The notes below the pieces were generated by a model. It saw only the letters and a list, made by a program, of their open reading frames with translations. It did not search any database and was not told where the DNA came from. A stretch of DNA of 64,000 bases from Pleurodeles waltl (taxonomy: Eukaryota; Chordata; Amphibia; Caudata; Salamandridae): NCBI RefSeq assembly GCF_031143425.1, contig NC_090444.1, positions 58,027,533 through 58,091,532 on the forward strand. Direction: 5' to 3'. Positions 45,783 through 57,400 of the stretch are shown here, piece after piece (the stretch's first letter is position 1; the number at the start of each line of letters is the position of its first letter). The translations under genes were made by a program, and so were the position numbers.

Positions 45783-46369
45783 GTCAGATTGTAACTGCTG
45801 CCACCTTGTTCTTTTTAAATTGGGGTTTTTGTTGAAGAAGTTTCTCTTCTTTCTTAACTCAAACTTCAGACATGCATTGTGAGTCCTTTCTCGATTTCAC
45901 ATACTCAGTTCGCTGCTCTGACCGGTAACATCTCTCACTGCGTTTTTCCAGTGAGACCTGAAAGGAACAAGATAGGCGTGTATCAGTATATTGATATCTG
46001 TCATGCGTTTTTATGTTATCTCTAGTCCTAAGAGTATATTTGTTTTGTGGGATCTCCGTACGCAGAGATTCTCCTCTTTCTTTTTTAGAGGTTTGTTGTT
46101 TTTCATCCCAGCGTTTTTTGGAACCTTCAGGCACTTGCTCGGTAGTGTCTTTATTAGATCTACCTTGATATTGTGGTGTGGTTGGTCTGGCCCCCAGACT
46201 ATCTCAACCAATACTAGAGTAGGTCTCAGTGATAATCTTGGGCAGCTCACGTTTTTGACCCTGTACAAGAACATCCCCCTGTCCCTTGAGCTGCATGCAC
46301 ACTGCTAGTGCAACTGCTTCCCCTTAAAGGTTACTTAATATAATTGAAGATACTGTGGCAAAATTGGCA

Positions 46370-46891
46370 TTATTTGCATCCCAGAATCCAGGCATCTTGA
46401 ATTTGTTTTAATACCTCTAGTAGATTGGCAAGTGTTGGTGAACCGTGTGCGGTAGTATAGAGCATGGCAAATACCATGCTCCATGTATTGAAGTTATCAA
46501 CTGTGGGAACCATCCCAAATGGCAAGCACATACTGAGAAATCTATATTTATCCTGAGGTCCCGTATGTGGAAAAACTGATTCCAGCGCATTTATTTTTTG
46601 TGCTAGCCAAAACAGAATTTCGTCCCACATGGCGGGTGCCTTACCCATGATCAAATGTACAGTAGCAGGGTTGATGCCTGGCGTGACTGCATGTGGTTGC
46701 GCTGGGGCAGCACCTTCTGGGTTAGTATTTAATGTTTGCATAACAACCTGTACTAACAGTCTGTATATTGTCATGAGCTCTATATAAAGGCAGCGAACCT
46801 CAGCCTCCGCAAAGGTTGCTGAATCAGGGTGTGGTGTATATGTGGCTAATAAAGACCATTTAAGGCTATCGCTATCATTGCTCAGAAGACA
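46370..46891 (-). pseudogene. ERV gag-like fragment
   Basis: The minus-strand frame is open from 46891 to 46370. It is helix-rich, with LYIELMTIYRLLVQVVM and WDEILFWLAQKINALES, then FNTWSMVFAMLYTTAHG. Position upstream of protease suggests capsid/Gag. There is no clear zinc knuckle or major homology region, so the assignment is mainly positional. Confidence 0.5.
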
Positions 46892-48458
46892 TCACCTAAT
46901 GTGTAAAATTGTATGTGGTAGGGCATCATCAAGCCAATTATCATGGTCTTGATAAGATAAAGGTATTTCTAAATATGCATAAGCTCTGTATTGTGCAGGA
47001 GCATTTGCACATGTGCAGTGATGAAATGTATTTGTGTTCCCATCGGCTGCTGGAAAGGTGACTCAAGAATAAAAAAAATCTGTTCTGTAGGCTGGATGAG
47101 CCTCTGCAACAAATGTGACTGGACCCCCCTGGGCCGTCAGGCTATTTGCCAATAAATGTGCAGTAACGGGAGGTTGCATATTTACTGCAATCGTCACACA
47201 TTGTGGGTTAGTCATATTAATGGTAGTTGTATGTTCAGAGATAAGGACACCAACTAGGGATTGGTCCTTTTAAGGCTCAAGCTTGAACAACGTACAGCTC
47301 AAGATAGGTACTACCTATTTAGCTGAGGAGGAAATCCTCAATACCATGGACGTCTCCATATATAGTTTTGAGGTGTCTTTAGCCTTTAGTGAGACAGAGA
47401 TACTTAGAAGGATACAAATATTAGTGCCTGACCAAATGTTGGTGTCGCCATGTCGCGTAGGTTCTCATTATGCTAAAGAGGCTACTGGATTGGGAGGCAG
47501 CATCACATGGATTGTGGGTACTGAGTACGATTCCACACCATATGACACCTGCCGGCCTAATCTGGGTTCCCCGGCTAACTAGCAGCACCTCACCTCTGGG
47601 TGAGATGATTGTGCAACCAGGCTCATGACCAGAAAGACTCCTCAGGGGAATCGTGGTCAATCAGATCTCATCCCTTTCTCTCAGTTACAGAAGTCTCACA
47701 TAGGCTAGGGCAATAGAGGGAGAAGGCAGTTCAATAAGAAGTTATTGAAGTAAATACATCTTAGATAAAATAACATGTATTGCAATAACTGTGATGATAA
47801 AACACAATAAAAACAAGAATGTGACTAAGAGTGAACACACTAAAACAGTCCTACCATACTGTCTAATAGGGGTGATCTATAGTCCTCTTGCTCACGCTAT
47901 GTTTGAGCACAGCATCATAAGCCTAATCCACCCTTCATGTTTCCCCCGGGAGAACATCATCCCTCATATCTGGAGAAAAAAGCCTGTAGTCTAGAGAGAC
48001 ACTATCCCCATTTGGATCAGGTATTTGGCCGTCTAAGCAAGCAGCTTTAGAAAACCAATCAGCATACAGTCGTGGTCATCTGGCTTGAATCCCCCTCTAA
48101 CGTGTTTGGGACAAAGGGGTGTTTTTATAATAAGACAGCTGACATTCTAAGAAATGGTTCCCACATATGAATATGTGTTTTTCTATAAATGTTGGAGACA
48201 CAGCATACCACGTTTGTCGGCAACCCTATCTGACTGTAGCCTTTGGGAAAGCACAGAGTGAAATAAATGTCCTACTAAGAACGTAAACCTTTCCTGGGTG
48301 AAAGCACAATGAGATAGAGAAAATGAAACAGCACTGCAAATGTGGCTATTGCTAGAAAAATAAGGTAATGCTGAATAAAATGTAACTGGGTTAAATTGCA
48401 CAGCGGCAGGGCTAGTTAACTAAAATAACGTGTCTAAAATATGGCTAAAGTAGATATA
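46892..48458. other. ERV leader/LTR candidate region
   Basis: No gene is recognised. This stretch lies on the 5' side of the retrovirus (viral strand) and may contain its leader and 5' LTR. I found no second copy of it on the other side, so this is unproven. Confidence 0.35.
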
Positions 48459-49462
48459 GGCCCTCATTCTGACCTTGGCGGTCGGCGGAGAGGCGCGGTC
48501 GGACCGCGAACAGACCGGCGGTATTAAAAATGGCATTCTGACCGCGGCGGTCACCGCCGCGACCGACCGCCACTTCCCCACTCCGACAGCCACGGCGGTC
48601 ATGACCGACGGGCTGGAGTCTGCGCACTCCGGTCCGGCGGTCGACCCAAGACCGCCAACGGTATCATGACCCTGCTTACCGCCGCGGTTTCTGGCGTTCG
48701 GGAACCGCCATGCGAACCATGGCGGTAGGCACTATCGGGGCCAGGGAATTCCTTCCCTGGCACTGATAGGGGTCTCCCCCACCCCCCACTGCCCCCCCGA
48801 GTCCTCCCCCCACACCCTCCACCCCCCTGCCACCCCCCAGAGGTGGTACGAACCCCCTCCCCACCCCCACCCCGACATGCACATACACGCACCCCGACAT
48901 GCACACACCCCCAACATGCACATATACACACCCCCTACACACACACATACACAACGGGGACACATACCCGCACACATACATGCCGACATGCGCACCCGCC
49001 GAACTACACACATTGCCCATAGGCACAGCAGCACTCCCCGCCCGCATGCACGCACTCACACACCCCCTCTACACACTCACACGCACACCCCCATGCACGC
49101 ACACATCACACAACACCCCCCACCCCCTCCCCTCACGGACGATCAACTTACCTTGTGCGTTGGTCCTCCGGGAGGCGACGGGAGCCATAGGGACGTGACC
49201 GCCAACAGAAGACCGCCAACAGAAGACCGCCACACAGAAATGTGGGTCGTAATTCTGGGGGCGGTGTTCTGCTGGCGTGGCGGTGGAGGTTGACCAGTCT
49301 CCACTTTCCCGCCGACCGCCAGTGTGGCTGCTGGCGGGATTCCGGCGGAACGCTCCCAGCGGTCGGAATACGCGCAGCGGCATACCGCCGCGGTCGGCGG
49401 TCTTTACCGCGGCGGTAACTCGGCGGTCTTGCGAAAAGACCGCCAAGGTCAGAATGAGGGCC
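48459..49462. mobile_element. Harbinger element 3, non-autonomous, 1004 bp
   Basis: Perfect 25-bp terminal inverted repeats (48459-48483 and 49438-49462, starting ggccctcattctgacc) are flanked by ATA on both sides (48456-48458, 49463-49465). The outer 16 bases equal the left terminus of element 2. The interior is CpG-rich at the edges with a C/CA-rich core (48770-49130) and has no transposase or Myb sequence. It must depend on proteins from an autonomous relative. The perfect termini suggest recent movement. Confidence 0.92.
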
Positions 49463-49514
49463 ATAGTCTCTGAGTACCAAGCATAAAATTACCTAGAAAG
49501 CCCAGAACAGGCAC

Positions 49515-49690
49515 TAAGAGCCTGATTTAGAGTTTGGCAGATCGGGTTACTCTGTCACAATGTGATGGATATCCCGTCCACCATATTACAATTCCATTAT
49601 ATTCTATGGAAATCGTAATATGACAGATGGAATAAACTTCACGTTTGTGACAGAGTACCAGGTCCACCAAGATCTTAACCAGACCCATAG
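49515..49690. mobile_element. degraded relative of the 172-bp MITE
   Basis: It shares with 40555-40726 the words gtttggc.ga, gggttact/ggattact, tctgtcacaa/ccgtcacaaa and tatccc/tatcc. It contains an internal palindrome (gtcacaa...tttgtgacagagta). The outer ends and target duplication are not preserved. Confidence 0.55.
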
Positions 49691-50394
49691 TCTCCAAGAG
49701 TGAAATTTCTTCACAGCAGCACATCAGGTGTCAAAAGACAGAATTTTTTTTGCATAGAACAGAAACACTGGCAACAATATTAACCTCATAAAACATGACC
49801 ATTTAATGACTAGCTGAGGCTGGTGGAATCTTCTGCTATCAGCATTTGTATGGCACTCATTCTGCGAATGGCATGCTCATGTAGCACTTTCAGCAGTATG
49901 GAGACCTTCCAACTGGTTCTTGGGTTACCATCATAGACTGGACTCTAATGCAGCCTGTGATCTTGTGGTTTGGGGTTGAGTTCTGGTCAGGTACTCTGAA
50001 ATACTCTCTTTAAGGGTAATGCATCTTCTAGGTTGACAGATATGTCTACTATTGATGTGTGTATGTGGAATCTCTTGGGAATGTACAGTTTTTGCTGGTG
50101 CTGCATTCTACTGGATCCTGTAGTAGCTGGGTACGTCCAATGTACTCTGCCAGATGCTTGTGTACAAACTATCGTAGTGAGACATAACACATTGATAGCC
50201 AACTGTTGCATACCTGTGCTGTGCAGCAAACATGATGCTCCGTCTAATATGTTCTGTTGAAAAGTGTGCAAGTGACACAAATTGCACCATCTGAATATGA
50301 GGTACCAAGAGACTGAATACCATTGTCACCTCTGTATTATTAGACACGTTAAAATTCCAAACAAGCACAAGTGTAGTCTCTGAGGTTCACCCAG
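49691..50394. other. intronic sequence, no gene recognised
   Basis: Minus-strand frames of 86 and 97 codons overlap here, but I recognise neither. No repeat boundary is seen. Confidence 0.4.
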
Positions 50395-51020
50395 TAGTAA
50401 TTGTTGTATATCCATTCACTGTCTCCTCTGACTCACTACTGGGTGCAGAGGAATATGCTATCTCTGAGGTTTGTACCGTAGTTATTGTTCCATTTCCATT
50501 CACATCCTTCTCTGATGCACTGCTAGGTGTATAGGAAGGTGATGAAGCATCCAGCTTTGCCCACACCTGTCGTTTGATACCTATGCAGGAAACAACTCCA
50601 GCATAGGGCGTTAACACACTGCCAGAGACACTCTCTGCAATTCTGAGGCAATGGGTGAAGTAAAAATTAAGGTTATTCTGACTTAATGTTTCATAATTCT
50701 AATAGAAAAATGTAAGTCATTTAAACCCTGTGGAGACCAGCAAGAAGCTAGTCTATGGGCCCCCAAAGGAGACAAAAGAGGACATGTGAGAAAAACTCAG
50801 GTGAACAAGATCAGAAAGTACTATGTAAATCCAGCAATTATTCTAAATCCTGAAACAATGCTACTGAGGACGGAACTGAGGACACAACAGATAGACTTTA
50901 ACATCATTTCAAAATTCAAAGAAATAAATAGCACTTTACAGGAAGTACAAAAACAAAAAAAGGTCTTAAAGGATAGCATGTAAATTGGGAACAAAACCTG
51001 GAATCTGGTGCAATATTGTG
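50395..51020. repeat. diverged repeat, copy B
   Basis: Same-orientation counterpart of 38519-39225. Its left end holds an extra internal duplication: 'ccattcactgtctcctctga...ctgggtg.a.aggaa' occurs at about 50411-50452 and again, diverged, at 50497-50538. Ser/Thr-rich minus-strand ORFs here come from that duplication. Confidence 0.55.
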
Positions 51021-51833
51021 AAGTAACCATGTGTAACAAAAGTCAGCCTGGAACACTTCCCACTGTGCTCAGGTTCAATGCCATGCCATGCCTACACTGG
51101 ACACTATAGTTACACTGACTAATATTCTTACACACACTAGGATACTTTGTTTTGACATCAGAATATTATTGTGCTTATCAGAGTTAAATCTCTTAACCAG
51201 ACACCCATGTTAGAGACCCCTGTACTCAACAGCATAGCCTTAAGAACCTGGTGCCATGGCATCACCTCATGCTGTGCACCCTTGGGTAGCCATACCTACC
51301 CTGGGCACCATTGTACCTCTACCAGCTGTGCACACCTCTATTGCCACACTCCACCACAGCTCAGTGCTGATGCTGCCCCCTGTGTGTGCCAGTACTGCCA
51401 TTCCTAAGGAGGGCACTGCAATACACAGTGCTGTTTGCATGCTAGTAAGGCTTTACTTAACCCAGGTACCATTGAGTATTGCTATTGGTAGTTGGGGCCC
51501 GCTGTCCTCTCTGCTCATATGTAACGCCACGTGCAACCTTGTGCAGTATCATCATCTTGCTGGTGTGATCTCCAGAACTCATATCAAGACCGAGACTTGA
51601 ATCCAGTGGCTCTCCAGGAGGAGTTTCTGCCCAATCTGTGTTCAGTGGCATAGCCTGGATGACTCCTGGTGCCCCCTGAAATGGAGATATTCTCTCACAC
51701 CTCACAGCAGTGTCTGATTCCTGATATACTTCCTACTATTGAAGGTGACTATTAGTGCACTGGCGTTGTGATGAGTCTTTTGTTCTTATGGTTTTATTTA
51801 AGAATCTAATAGGTTTGAAACATTTTTTTACAG

Positions 51834-51983
51834 TCAATCCAAAGCCAGGAAGGTGTCCAAAAATCACTCCAGGACCGTGTTTTGCTCGATACTTGAAGGA
51901 GTGCGAGACTGATGAAGAGTGCCCCAGGGATAAGAAGTGCTGCTACTTGCTGTGTGGATACAGGTGCACGGATCCACAGACAG
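51834..51983 (+). CDS. WAP-domain protein, exon 2 (WAP domain)
   Basis: A 150-bp exon, phase 1 at both ends, bounded by ttttttacag and CAG|gtactt. It encodes about 50 residues with the eight cysteines of a WAP four-disulfide core in the right order. They are KPGRCP, TPGPCFA, KECETDEEC, KKCCYLLCGYRC; the CxxDxxC-like segment and adjacent CC pair are diagnostic. Such domains occur in secreted protease inhibitors and antimicrobial proteins (SLPI, elafin, WFDC families). The inhibitory loop lies between the first and second cysteines (PKITPGP), and nothing there fixes a target protease. Confidence 0.93.
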
Positions 51984-52136
51984 GTACTTGTGTGAGGATG
52001 GTGAGCTGGATGATGTTGATATAAATCATAACTTGTATTTTAAGCTGAGTCTGACCCGGAGGAGGCAGTATCATCCTACATGCGTGAGAAACTGCTACTT
52101 GTAATGTTCAGGACACCGCCCTGTCTCTTCTAACAG

Positions 52137-52270
52137 GAACATGGAAGCGACTGCACAGAATGTACATCTGCCAAGAAGCTCCTACATTAGTGCTTCTTAT
52201 TCATATCACACAAGTGGCCACAGGAACAATCCCAGATTTAGGAGTTATGTTAAACTCAACTTCTATGTAG
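52137..52270 (+). CDS. WAP-domain protein, terminal exon
   Basis: The acceptor ttctaacag ends at 52136. Joined in phase 1 it gives TWKRLHRMYICQEAP and on to a stop at 52268-52270, for a total protein of about 124 residues. This tail has no known motif. Another frame of the same exon reads as a short cysteine-containing peptide ending near 52190, but it would need a phase-0 junction. The exon boundary is likely, and the reading frame after it is uncertain. Confidence 0.5.
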
Positions 52271-54426
52271 CGTGGTCACTGAGATTGGTGAGGGGGGGGT
52301 GAGCTTCAGATTTTCTGACGATCACAATGGCATATATGGTAATCATTATATGAGCAAAAGAGCATGAGGAGGGCTTAAGTGCCAGTGGAAAGGGAAATAT
52401 GCGTGGATTGTGAGGGGCACTTATAACACAGAATTTTGTAAAATAACCATGTTTGAAGACCTTCAAAACAAAGATGAAAGAGAGAGAGTGTGTGTGTGTT
52501 TTTGTGTGTTTGTTTTTGTGTGTGTGTGCTTGTGTGTCTATTTTAAAATCTCAGTTGAAATCCGACAGATAGCTTATCATGCCAGGCAGAAAGCTCCTAT
52601 ATTCAACTGTCTGTAGAATAATGTATACATTAGCTAGGTATAACACCCCAAACATCCCCCCTGAACCGATGCCTCTGTTGGTCCTGTTTGCAGATACATT
52701 TCTGTGCAAAATTGTGACTTATCCTGGAGTGTTCCCTGGCATCGGGAACAGCTCCCTGAATCCCATCAGACAGGTGCAGGTGGCTCAGTGAGAAGCTCTC
52801 GAGGACACCTGATTGACTATTTTGTTCCTCAAGCATCCACACAGATGGTCCAGATAACTCTTGCACTGTTTTATTTCAACCCCTTTGACACCATCTACTT
52901 TGCCAGTTACCTGCACGTCCCTTTCCTAGAAGGGTTCATAACATGTCTGGTGTGTGATGGTGGATAGCAATAATTATTGACTCTACCCCTAGAGCAGATG
53001 TATTAATTAAGTTTTTAATGTTAATTTTTTATGTTTAAGGTAACATTAGCGGCTGCTAAGCAGAACTGCCAGACCTTTCTCGCTTTTCAGTTAGAGCCGC
53101 TGACAACATGTTTCTCTGCAGGGCCTTCTTTTTCACAAAACAGCCAAAATGGGATCTCTTTTGGAGTGCTGTGCTGAAACTAAATGTAATTTGTTGTAGC
53201 ATCCTCTGCGGCTGTTCCCAGGATACCTTCAGGATCACCCCAATTTCATCTCCTAGCCTGGAGGTTGTCAGGGATGTAGCTAGATCATGTTCTACTGTCT
53301 CAGCTCTACAAACCATGTGTGTGGGTTGTGCAGTTGCAGAAGCATTAGTACTTAGATCTTGTGTACTTATCATTTCATAAGCGTGCATGGGAAATGTATG
53401 TGCTATCAGCTGATGAGAAGACATCAGCACATGATGCCTGAGCATGGATCCTGATGGGCATTAGCCAGCGTGAGAATTCCATTGCTGTGCAGACTGTTCA
53501 TTCCAACACTGGTCCTTGCCCAGTCTGCACCGCAGTTTCTATGGGAACTGTTTGCCTGGGTTCTAGTTCGGCTCATCTTCCCACGGTTAGATGGGCTTTG
53601 ATTTGGGCCTGAATGGTCGGTGTGTCCAAGTGCAAAGACCCTGAAATGACCTTTAGCCTTTAAAGCTATCCTCAGCCCTAGTGACAGTGACCTCCTGTGA
53701 GTGAAACAGACTGATACCTCCACTGTGAGGCCCACCTAAAATGACACGTGCAGTAAACACATTAAGACATGAACAAGTGGTAGAATGGAGCTGGCGTGGT
53801 CAGGTTTTGATTTGATGTGTGCTGTTTACTACTATGTGTAATGAAATCATTTTCTTCTTACTAAAAGTAAAGCAAAGGCTACCCAGTGACATGGCATTCA
53901 GTTCAAAGTCCACTTCAAGGGCCCCAAGGCAAAATAACTCCAAATGTTAAAATTAAGTCTAGTAACCCCTGACTGCCTGTAATTCCCTCACCAAATGCAG
54001 AATTGGTGAAGGAACCATGCCTGAAACATTCTGCTTCTGTTGAAATGTGGAATAAAACCCTAAATCACTAGAAAAGTTATATTTCATCCTCAGATAAATG
54101 TGATAAGTTAACACCTCATTGTCTAATAAAGTTTGCCTGAGTCAAGAAAGGCATTTGTTCGAAATATTAACCTGTAGAATGCATATTGTTGCTCATTGTT
54201 AGCAAAGAAGGCGAGGTAAAAAAAGCAATTCATACTGAATAGCTCATCAATTCTTCACCTATAAAAGTGGTACTCAAAGAATTCCAAGGGCTTCATTTGT
54301 GGGAGCAAGGTTGAATATCCTGAAGGACTGAACAACAGAGCATTGGGTTATGTGGGATGTGAGGTAAGTCCATCTAAAACCATGCAAGGCTTTTCAGCCG
54401 GTTTAGCATCTCCTTTACGAATCGGA
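52271..54426. other. 3' flank of WAP gene, no gene recognised
   Basis: Contains a TG/TTTG tract at about 52483-52545. AATAAA signals occur near 54051 and 54124. It is not clear which, if any, ends the WAP transcript. Confidence 0.4.
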
Positions 54427-57400
54427 GAGCCAGATTTAAGAAGCCCTTAGCATCACCTTGTACCACATTATCATAATTTATTTGACGCTAATGTGGCGTT
54501 AGGTTGGCAAAAACACTGCACCATATTTACAAAGTGGCACAATGCACGTGTTGCACCACTTATTGTAAACCCTTGCGCCACATTATGCCTGCGCCAGGCA
54601 TAATGTATGCAAGGCGTTCTGGCATTAGGAGGCCAAGAAAAATGGCGCAGTGGAATCTATGACATTCTAATGCACATTTCTCGCATCATTTCTAATGCCT
54701 GCCTAAGGCAGGCTTTAAAATGAGGTTCCTGTGAGAAGGTAGCCTCTTTCTAGCATGGTTACCCCCTCTTTTGGCCTGTTTGTGAGTATATGTCATTGTG
54801 TTTTCACTGTCTCACTGGGATCCTCCTAGCCAGGGCCCCAATGCTCATCGTGAAAACCCTATTTGTCAGTGTGTTTTGCCTGTCTCACTGGGGTCCTGCT
54901 AGCCGGGATGCCAGTGCTCATAGTTTGTGGCCTAAATGTGTATGCATATGTAGAACCTAACTGTGTCACTGAGGCTCTACTAACCAGAACCTCAGTGCTT
55001 ATGCTCTCTCTGCCTTTAAATTTGTCACTATAGGATAGTGACCACTTTTACCAATTTCAATTGGCACACTGGAACACCCTTATAATTCCCTAGTATATGG
55101 TACCTAGGTACCCAGGGTATTGGGGTTCCAGGAGATCCCTATGGGCAGCAGCATTTCTTTTGCCACCCATAGGGACCTCAGACAAACCTTTAAACAGGAC
55201 TGCCACTGCAGCCTGAGTGATATAACGCACAAGTTATTTCACAGCCATTTTCACTGCACTTAAGTAACTTATAAGTCACCTATATGTCTAACCTTCCCTT
55301 GCTTAAGGTTAGGTGCAAAGTTTCTAAGTGTGAGGGCACCCTTGCACTAGCAAAGGGGTCCTCACATAGTTCAGGGTAATTTCCCCAGACTTTGTGAGTG
55401 CGGGGACACCATTACACGCGTGCACTACATATAGGTTAATACCTATATGTAGCTTCACAATGGTAACTCCGAATATGGCCATGTAACATATCTAAGATCA
55501 TGGAATTGTCCCCCCATTCCAAATATAGTATTGGGGAGCCAATTCCATGCATCCCCGGGGCTCCACTATGGACCCCTGGTACTGCCAAACCAGCTCTCTG
55601 GCGTTTTCTCTGCAGCTGTCGCTGCTCCCACCACACAGACAGGTTTCTGCCCTCCTGGGGTCTGAACAGCCCAGTCCCAGGAAGGCAGAACAAGGAATTT
55701 CCTCTCAGAGAGGGCGTTACATCCTCTCCCTTTGGAAATAGGTGTTAAAGGCTGGGGAGGGGTAGCCTCTCCCAGCCTCTGGAAATGCTTTGAAGGGCAC
55801 AGTTGGAACCCTCCTTGCATAATCCAGTCTACACCAGTTTAGGGAACCCCCACTCCCTGCTCTGGTGCGAAACTGGACAAAGGAAAGGGGAGTGACCACT
55901 CCCCTATCCATCACCACGCCAGGGGTGCCCAGAGCTCCTCCAGTGTATCCCAGACCTCTGCCATCTTGGATCCAGAGGTGTGAGGGCACTCTGGAGGCCT
56001 CTGAGTGGCCAGTGCCAGCAGGTGACGTCAGAGACCCCTCCTGATAGGTGCTTACCTGACTAGGTGGCCAATCCTCCTCTGAGGGCTATTTAGGGTCTCT
56101 CCAGGAGGCTTTTCCTCAGATAACAACTTGCAAGAATTCACCAGAGTTCCTCTGCCCTGCTCACTTCCACTTCTGCCAAGGATCGACTGCTGACTGCTCC
56201 AGGATGCCTGCAAAACTGCAACAGGGTATCAAGAAGTCTACCAGCGACATTGTAGCGCTTAATCTTGCCGGCTTTCTCGACTGTTTCCTGGTGGTGCATG
56301 CTTTGAGGTGGCCTGCCTTCATCCTGTACTAGAAGCCACAAAGAAATCTCCCGTGGATCGACGTAATCTTCCCCCTGCTCCAGCAGGCACCAAACTTCAG
56401 CATCACTGGTACTCTGGGACCTCTCTCATCCTGACGAGCATGGCCCCTGGAACACATGTCGTGGACCCAAGTGACCCAGACTGTCCAGTGGTGCAACTGT
56501 CCAAATTTGGAGGGAGTAAGTCCTTGCCTCCCCTCTCCAGACAGTACTCCTGTGAACCGCGTGAACTGCAGCTAAAAGGGCTTCTGTGCACATTTCCACA
56601 AAATTCTTTATGCACAACCAAGCCTATGTCCCCAGTACTCTGTTCTGCGATGCTCAGCTCCCTGATTTGATCTCCGGTGTTGTGGAACCCTCTTTTGCAG
56701 TGTTGAGACGACCGCCATGTTCAGACTTCTTGAACCCATGTTCAAGTGCTTCTGCGGGTGCTACCTTCTTGTGCATGGGCTCTTTATGTTGATGAGGGCC
56801 CCGTCTGTCTCCTCTCCCAAGTGGCGACTTCCTGGTCTTTCCTGGGCCTAGGCAGCACCCTTTTTCTTTAACCGTGACTCTTGCAGCTAGCAAGGCTTGT
56901 TTGTAGTATTTTGCCAAGAAAACAACTCTGCAGCCTCCAGCCTTCCATGGGACATCTTCTGCATGTAGGATAAGTTTCTAGCATCTTTCGTTGTTGCAGA
57001 ATCTTCAGCTTCTTCCAACTTGAGGCAGCCATTTTGCACCTTCATCTGGGGTTTAGTGGGCTCCTCCCCCCTGGACACTTTCACGACTCTTGGACTTGGT
57101 CCACTTCCTTTGCACATCCTCAGGTCCAGGAATCCATCTTCAGTGCTTTGCAGTCTGTTGTGATCTTTGCAAAGTCCTCTATCACGACTTTAGTGTGTTT
57201 CTGGGGAAATAGAAGTACTTTACTCCTACTTTCCAGGGTCTTGTGTTGGGGTATCTTGGACACCCTTAGTGTTTTCTTACACTCCCAGCGACCCTCTACT
57301 CACTACACTAGTCTAGGAGTCCGTTTTTGGTTCGCATTCCACTTTCTTAGTAGATGTTTTTTGTTGCCCCTAGACCTTTTGCATCCTATTGTATTCTACA

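Larger units (their letters stand above)
41697..46891 (-). mobile_element. endogenous retrovirus, broken
   Basis: On the minus strand the retroviral order is kept: gag-like, protease, reverse transcriptase, RNase H, integrase, then a membrane-anchored env-like piece. All parts carry stops or frameshifts. The look of the RT and RNase H blocks suggests the foamy-virus (spumavirus)/class III side of the family. That is an impression and no search was run. LTRs are not established. A sequence beginning TGG at about 47449 (minus strand) is a possible primer-binding site, and an LTR of up to 1 kb could lie between there and 48458. Confidence 0.75.
37047..51833 (+). other. intron 1 of WAP gene, 14.8 kb
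   Basis: The intron runs from gtgagt at 37047 to the polypyrimidine-like tract and acceptor ttttttacag ending at 51833. It contains several mobile elements, listed separately, and a retrovirus on the opposite strand. I found no second WAP-type cysteine exon in it. Confidence 0.75.

Noticed and set aside
48877..49293. His/Thr/Pro-rich ORF inside Harbinger element 3
   Set aside because: It is a CA-rich simple-sequence translation inside a non-autonomous element.
50108..50617. Minus-strand Ser/Thr-rich and following ORFs as a host gene
   Set aside because: The Ser/Thr part comes from a short tandem duplication in a repeat. The next ORFs show no family, signal peptide or splice logic.
37047..51833. 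A second WAP domain exon in the long intron
   Set aside because: No other open stretch has the eight-cysteine pattern.
51755..52024. Reading the WAP exon as an intronless 89-codon gene
   Set aside because: That ORF begins in the intron and runs through the donor. The signal peptide exon at 36956 joins in matching phase and gives a proper secreted protein.
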